DNA from: an uncultured Roseburia sp.
GTDB lineage: Bacteria > Bacillota > Clostridia > Lachnospirales > Lachnospiraceae
Assembly (NCBI GenBank): GCA_947628935.1
Contig: CANRBT010000006.1
Location: forward strand, 1-32,196
Length of the DNA: 32,196 nt
Direction: 5' to 3'
Shown: in pieces, positions 30,715-32,196 of the stretch
Layout of the letters: each line of letters begins with the position of its first letter
Numbering within the stretch: position 1 is the first letter of the stretch
The notes under the pieces: model-generated
Databases searched by the model: none
Seen by the model: the letters and a program-made list of their open reading frames with translations, nothing else
What the model was told of the DNA's origin: nothing
Program-made: the position numbers and the translations under genes

Positions 30715-31005
30715 TTATGCCTCGTCTTTTCTAACGCACAAGAAACGGAGAACGTTGTCCATAATACGGACATCCTGCTCCACTGCGGCAGGAACGCCAG
30801 ACTCGGCATCAAACTGGATAAAGTAGTAATAGCCTTCGTTCATCTTCTGGACCTCATACGCAAGTCTCTTTTTGCCCCAGTCCTCAACCTCCGTCACGCT
30901 GCCGCCGGCACGGGTGATATACTCCTTTGCCTTCTCCACAACAGCGGTTCTCGCGTCGTCCTCAATCTTTGCACTGACAACGAGCGCCAACTCATACTTG
31001 TTCAT
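30715..31005 (-). CDS. rpsF: Ribosomal protein bS6
   Basis: A 96-residue small-subunit protein starting MNKYELALVVSAKI, with VEDWGKKRLAYEVQKMNEGYYYFIQFDA as the family core and DNVLRFLCVRKDEA at the end. It pairs with bS18 in the 30S platform. The track start at 31077 extends 24 codons into the leader; the ATG at 31005 behind AAGGAGG is correct. First gene of rpsF-ssb-rpsR. Confidence 0.98.
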   Translation of the reverse strand: MNKYELALVVSAKIEDDARTAVVEKAKEYITRAGGSVTEVEDWGKKRLAYEVQKMNEGYYYFIQFDAESGVPAAVEQDVRIMDNVLRFLCVRKDEA

Positions 31006-31030
31006 GCGAATTTCCTCCTTTTGGTCTCTG

Positions 31031-31052
31031 GCCCACGGTCGCCGCCGTGAGC
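31031..31052 (-). ncRNA. rpsF 5' leader hairpin, candidate S6:S18 autoregulatory element
   Basis: The leader between the promoter and rpsF contains GCTCACGG-CGGCGA-CCGTGGGC, an 8-bp stem (one G-U) with a 6-base loop, ending 25 bases before the start codon. Many bacteria carry an S6:S18-binding leader RNA with a CCG element upstream of rpsF (established). The location and CCG content fit, but I could not match the consensus structure in detail. Confidence 0.45.
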
Positions 31053-31079
31053 AAGGAATTTGATATACCACGAGCATCT

Positions 31080-31108
31080 AATATAGCACATTTTTCCTGT
31101 TGATTCAA
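31080..31108 (-). promoter_or_regulatory. Promoter of rpsF-ssb-rpsR
   Basis: Minus strand TTGAAT, 17-base spacer, TATATT. Its -35 overlaps the last codons of the upstream DUF951 gene. The predicted leader is about 70 bases. Confidence 0.7.
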
Positions 31109-31290
31109 GACTTTTTGTGTATTTCCCGGGTATTTTTTTCTACAAGCTTCCGCGCCACCATGATCTGATGCCCGCAGCCCTCGCATTTTAACCGAAAATC
31201 CGCTCCCACACGTAAGATCTCCCATTCACTGCTGCCGCAGGGATGCGGCTTCTTTAAGCGCACGACATCCCCCACTTCGTATCTGTCCAT
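31105..31290 (-). CDS. DUF951 domain-containing protein
   Basis: A 61-residue small protein that matches the DUF951 family: YEVGDVVRLKKPHPCGSSEW, then RVGADFRLKCEGCGHQIMV, then RKLVEKN. Cys residues in PCGS and CEGCG could bind a metal, with CxxC visible. The family is common in Firmicutes and has no established function. The track start at 31293 is GTG; ATG at 31290 follows GGGAGG with better spacing. It lies nine bases downstream of the sirtuin gene and probably shares its transcript. Confidence 0.93.
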   Translation of the reverse strand: MDRYEVGDVVRLKKPHPCGSSEWEILRVGADFRLKCEGCGHQIMVARKLVEKNTREIHKKS

Positions 31291-31299
31291 CACGCCTCC

Positions 31300-32025
31300 C
31301 TAGCACACGATCTGCCCGAACACTTCGCCAAGCCCTGCCTGGATCAGCAGGTCGGCGCGCCGATCCATCTGTGTCGTCGACTTGTTGATCAGCACGAGCT
31401 TATTACCCCGATAGAAATCGATCAATCCTGCCGCCGGATATACCGCGAGCGAGGTTCCGCCGATGATCAGCAGATCGGCATGGCTGATATAATAGACTGC
31501 ATCCTCCATGGTCTGTTGGTCCAGTCCCTCCTCGTAGAGCACGACATCCGGTTTGATATTACCTCCGCACGAATCACAGAGCGGCGTTTTTGCACTGCTT
31601 TCCAGTATGTAACGCGCATCGAACAGCTTTCCGCATTTCTGACAGTAATTCCGATGCACGCTGCCGTGGAGCTCGAGCACCTTCCTGCTGCCCGCCATCT
31701 GGTGCAGACCGTCAATGTTCTGTGTAATGACCGCTTTGAGCTTCCCTGCCTGCTCCAGCTCGGCAAGCTTTTGGTGTGTCGTGTTCGGCTTTGCATCCAG
31801 GCACAGCATCTTGTCCCTGTAGAAACGGTAAAATTCCTCCGTATGTCTTATATAGAAGGAATGGCTTAAGATCGTCTCCGGCGGATAGTCATATTTCTGG
31901 TTGTAAAGCCCGTCCACACTGCGAAAATCAGGGATCCCGCTCTCCGTGGAAACGCCCGCGCCGCCAAAAAACACGATATTGTCCGATTCCTTCACCATCT
32001 GTACAAACGTCTCGATATTTGTCAT
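31300..32025 (-). CDS. NAD-dependent protein deacylase (sirtuin)
   Basis: A 241-residue Sir2-family enzyme. NAD-binding motifs are [18 protein letters not shown] (19-36) and [12 protein letters not shown] (101-112). The catalytic base is His120 in [12 protein letters not shown] zinc module has Cys128, Cys131, Cys150 and Cys153. [14 protein letters not shown] and VLINKS complete the NAD site. It removes acyl groups from lysines, giving O-acyl-ADP-ribose and nicotinamide. No arginine or tyrosine of the CobB desuccinylase type was assigned. The start is set by GGAGGGAG eight bases upstream. First gene of a probable two-gene unit with DUF951. Confidence 0.95.
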   Translation of the reverse strand: MTNIETFVQMVKESDNIVFFGGAGVSTESGIPDFRSVDGLYNQKYDYPPETILSHSFYIRHTEEFYRFYRDKMLCLDAKPNTTHQKLAELEQAGKLKAVITQNIDGLHQMAGSRKVLELHGSVHRNYCQKCGKLFDARYILESSAKTPLCDSCGGNIKPDVVLYEEGLDQQTMEDAVYYISHADLLIIGGTSLAVYPAAGLIDFYRGNKLVLINKSTTQMDRRADLLIQAGLGEVFGQIVC

Positions 32026-32045
32026 GATCTCCCTCCTCTCCTTGC

Positions 32046-32054
32046 ATTATACCA
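32046..32054 (-). promoter_or_regulatory. Extended -10 promoter of the sirtuin gene
   Basis: Minus strand TGGTATAAT lies directly after the T tract of the tRNA terminator and only 20 bases upstream of the ATG, giving a very short leader. No good -35 exists; the terminator stem occupies that position. Confidence 0.5.
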
Positions 32055-32055
32055 C

Positions 32056-32090
32056 AAAAAAAATCGGCAGCGCCACATTTTGACGCTGCC
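32056..32090 (-). terminator. Rho-independent terminator of the tRNA-fMet unit
   Basis: Minus strand GGCAGCG-(11-base loop)-CGCTGCC followed by GATTTTTTTT, starting about 9 bases past the tRNA 3' end. Confidence 0.93.
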
Positions 32091-32098
32091 ATCTGAAG

Positions 32099-32172
32099 TT
32101 GCGGGAACAGGATTTGAACCTGTGACCTTCGGGTTATGAGCCCGACGAGCTTCCAGACTGCTCCATCCCGCG
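32099..32172 (-). tRNA. Initiator tRNA-fMet (CAT)
   Basis: A 74-nt gene folding into a full cloverleaf with anticodon CAT in GGGCTCATAACCC. Three G-C pairs in the anticodon stem and the unpaired C1-A72 end of the acceptor stem (CGCGGGA / TCCCGCA) are the two initiator hallmarks. The T arm has GGTTCAAATCC. The terminal CCA is not encoded (ACT follows), so it is added by nucleotidyltransferase. Any promoter lies beyond the window edge. Confidence 0.97.
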
Positions 32173-32196
32173 CTATTTTGATTGATGAAATGTATT

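Overview
The window reads as chromosomal core DNA of a Gram-positive anaerobe of the class Clostridia, most likely a Lachnospiraceae relative. This is inferred from gene families, gene order, strong AGGAGG-type ribosome binding sites, moderately high GC and Rho-independent hairpins, not from a database search. There are no insertion sequences, prophage genes or CRISPR arrays. Nearly every gene lies on the minus strand. The exceptions are an LCP-family envelope gene, an XRE regulator, galM and a small ferredoxin. No gene-free stretch exceeds about 190 bases, and the gaps mostly hold recognisable promoters and terminators.

Bases 1-8400 are metabolic and envelope genes: the 5' end of an AI-2E-type transporter, a stand-alone aconitase-superfamily hydratase, and a HAD phosphatase downstream of a VanR/VanS-like two-component pair. 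Divergent from the pair is a LytR-CpsA-Psr (LCP) glycopolymer transferase. Direct repeats one helical turn apart lie between these divergent genes, at the -35 position of the regulator promoter. An XRE regulator and a small membrane protein follow. Bases 8400-12700 hold a membrane-anchored 5'-nucleotidase/metallophosphatase with a co-transcribed DivIVA-like coiled-coil protein, and an amidohydrolase.

Bases 12750-20000 are a complete F-type ATP synthase operon, atpZ-I-B-E-F-H-A-G-D-C, with a promoter upstream and a strong terminator downstream. The c subunit carries the Q...V-x-E-T...Y pattern of sodium-binding rings, so the enzyme is probably Na+-coupled. Upstream lies sua5 - LMW-phosphatase-like - upp - dCMP deaminase, a variant of the ywlC-ywlE-upp-atp order known from Bacillus. 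The phosphatase homologue has lost both catalytic residues and looks like a pseudo-enzyme.

Bases 22700-32196 start with galM, divergent from sua5 across an inverted-repeat region, then a 2[4Fe-4S] ferredoxin. Next come a replication and ribosomal block, rpsF-ssb-rpsR / lipoprotein / gdpP-rplI-dnaB / MerR-like coiled-coil protein, then a DUF951 protein, a sirtuin and the initiator tRNA. The rpsF leader contains a GC-rich hairpin that may be an S6:S18 autoregulatory site.

The most rewarding items to check are the degenerate phosphatase, the Na+ signature in AtpE, the MerR/coiled-coil protein downstream of dnaB, the coiled-coil protein with a duplicated C-terminal motif, and a G9 tract at the end of the histidine kinase gene. 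I did not find a clearly new multi-gene system.
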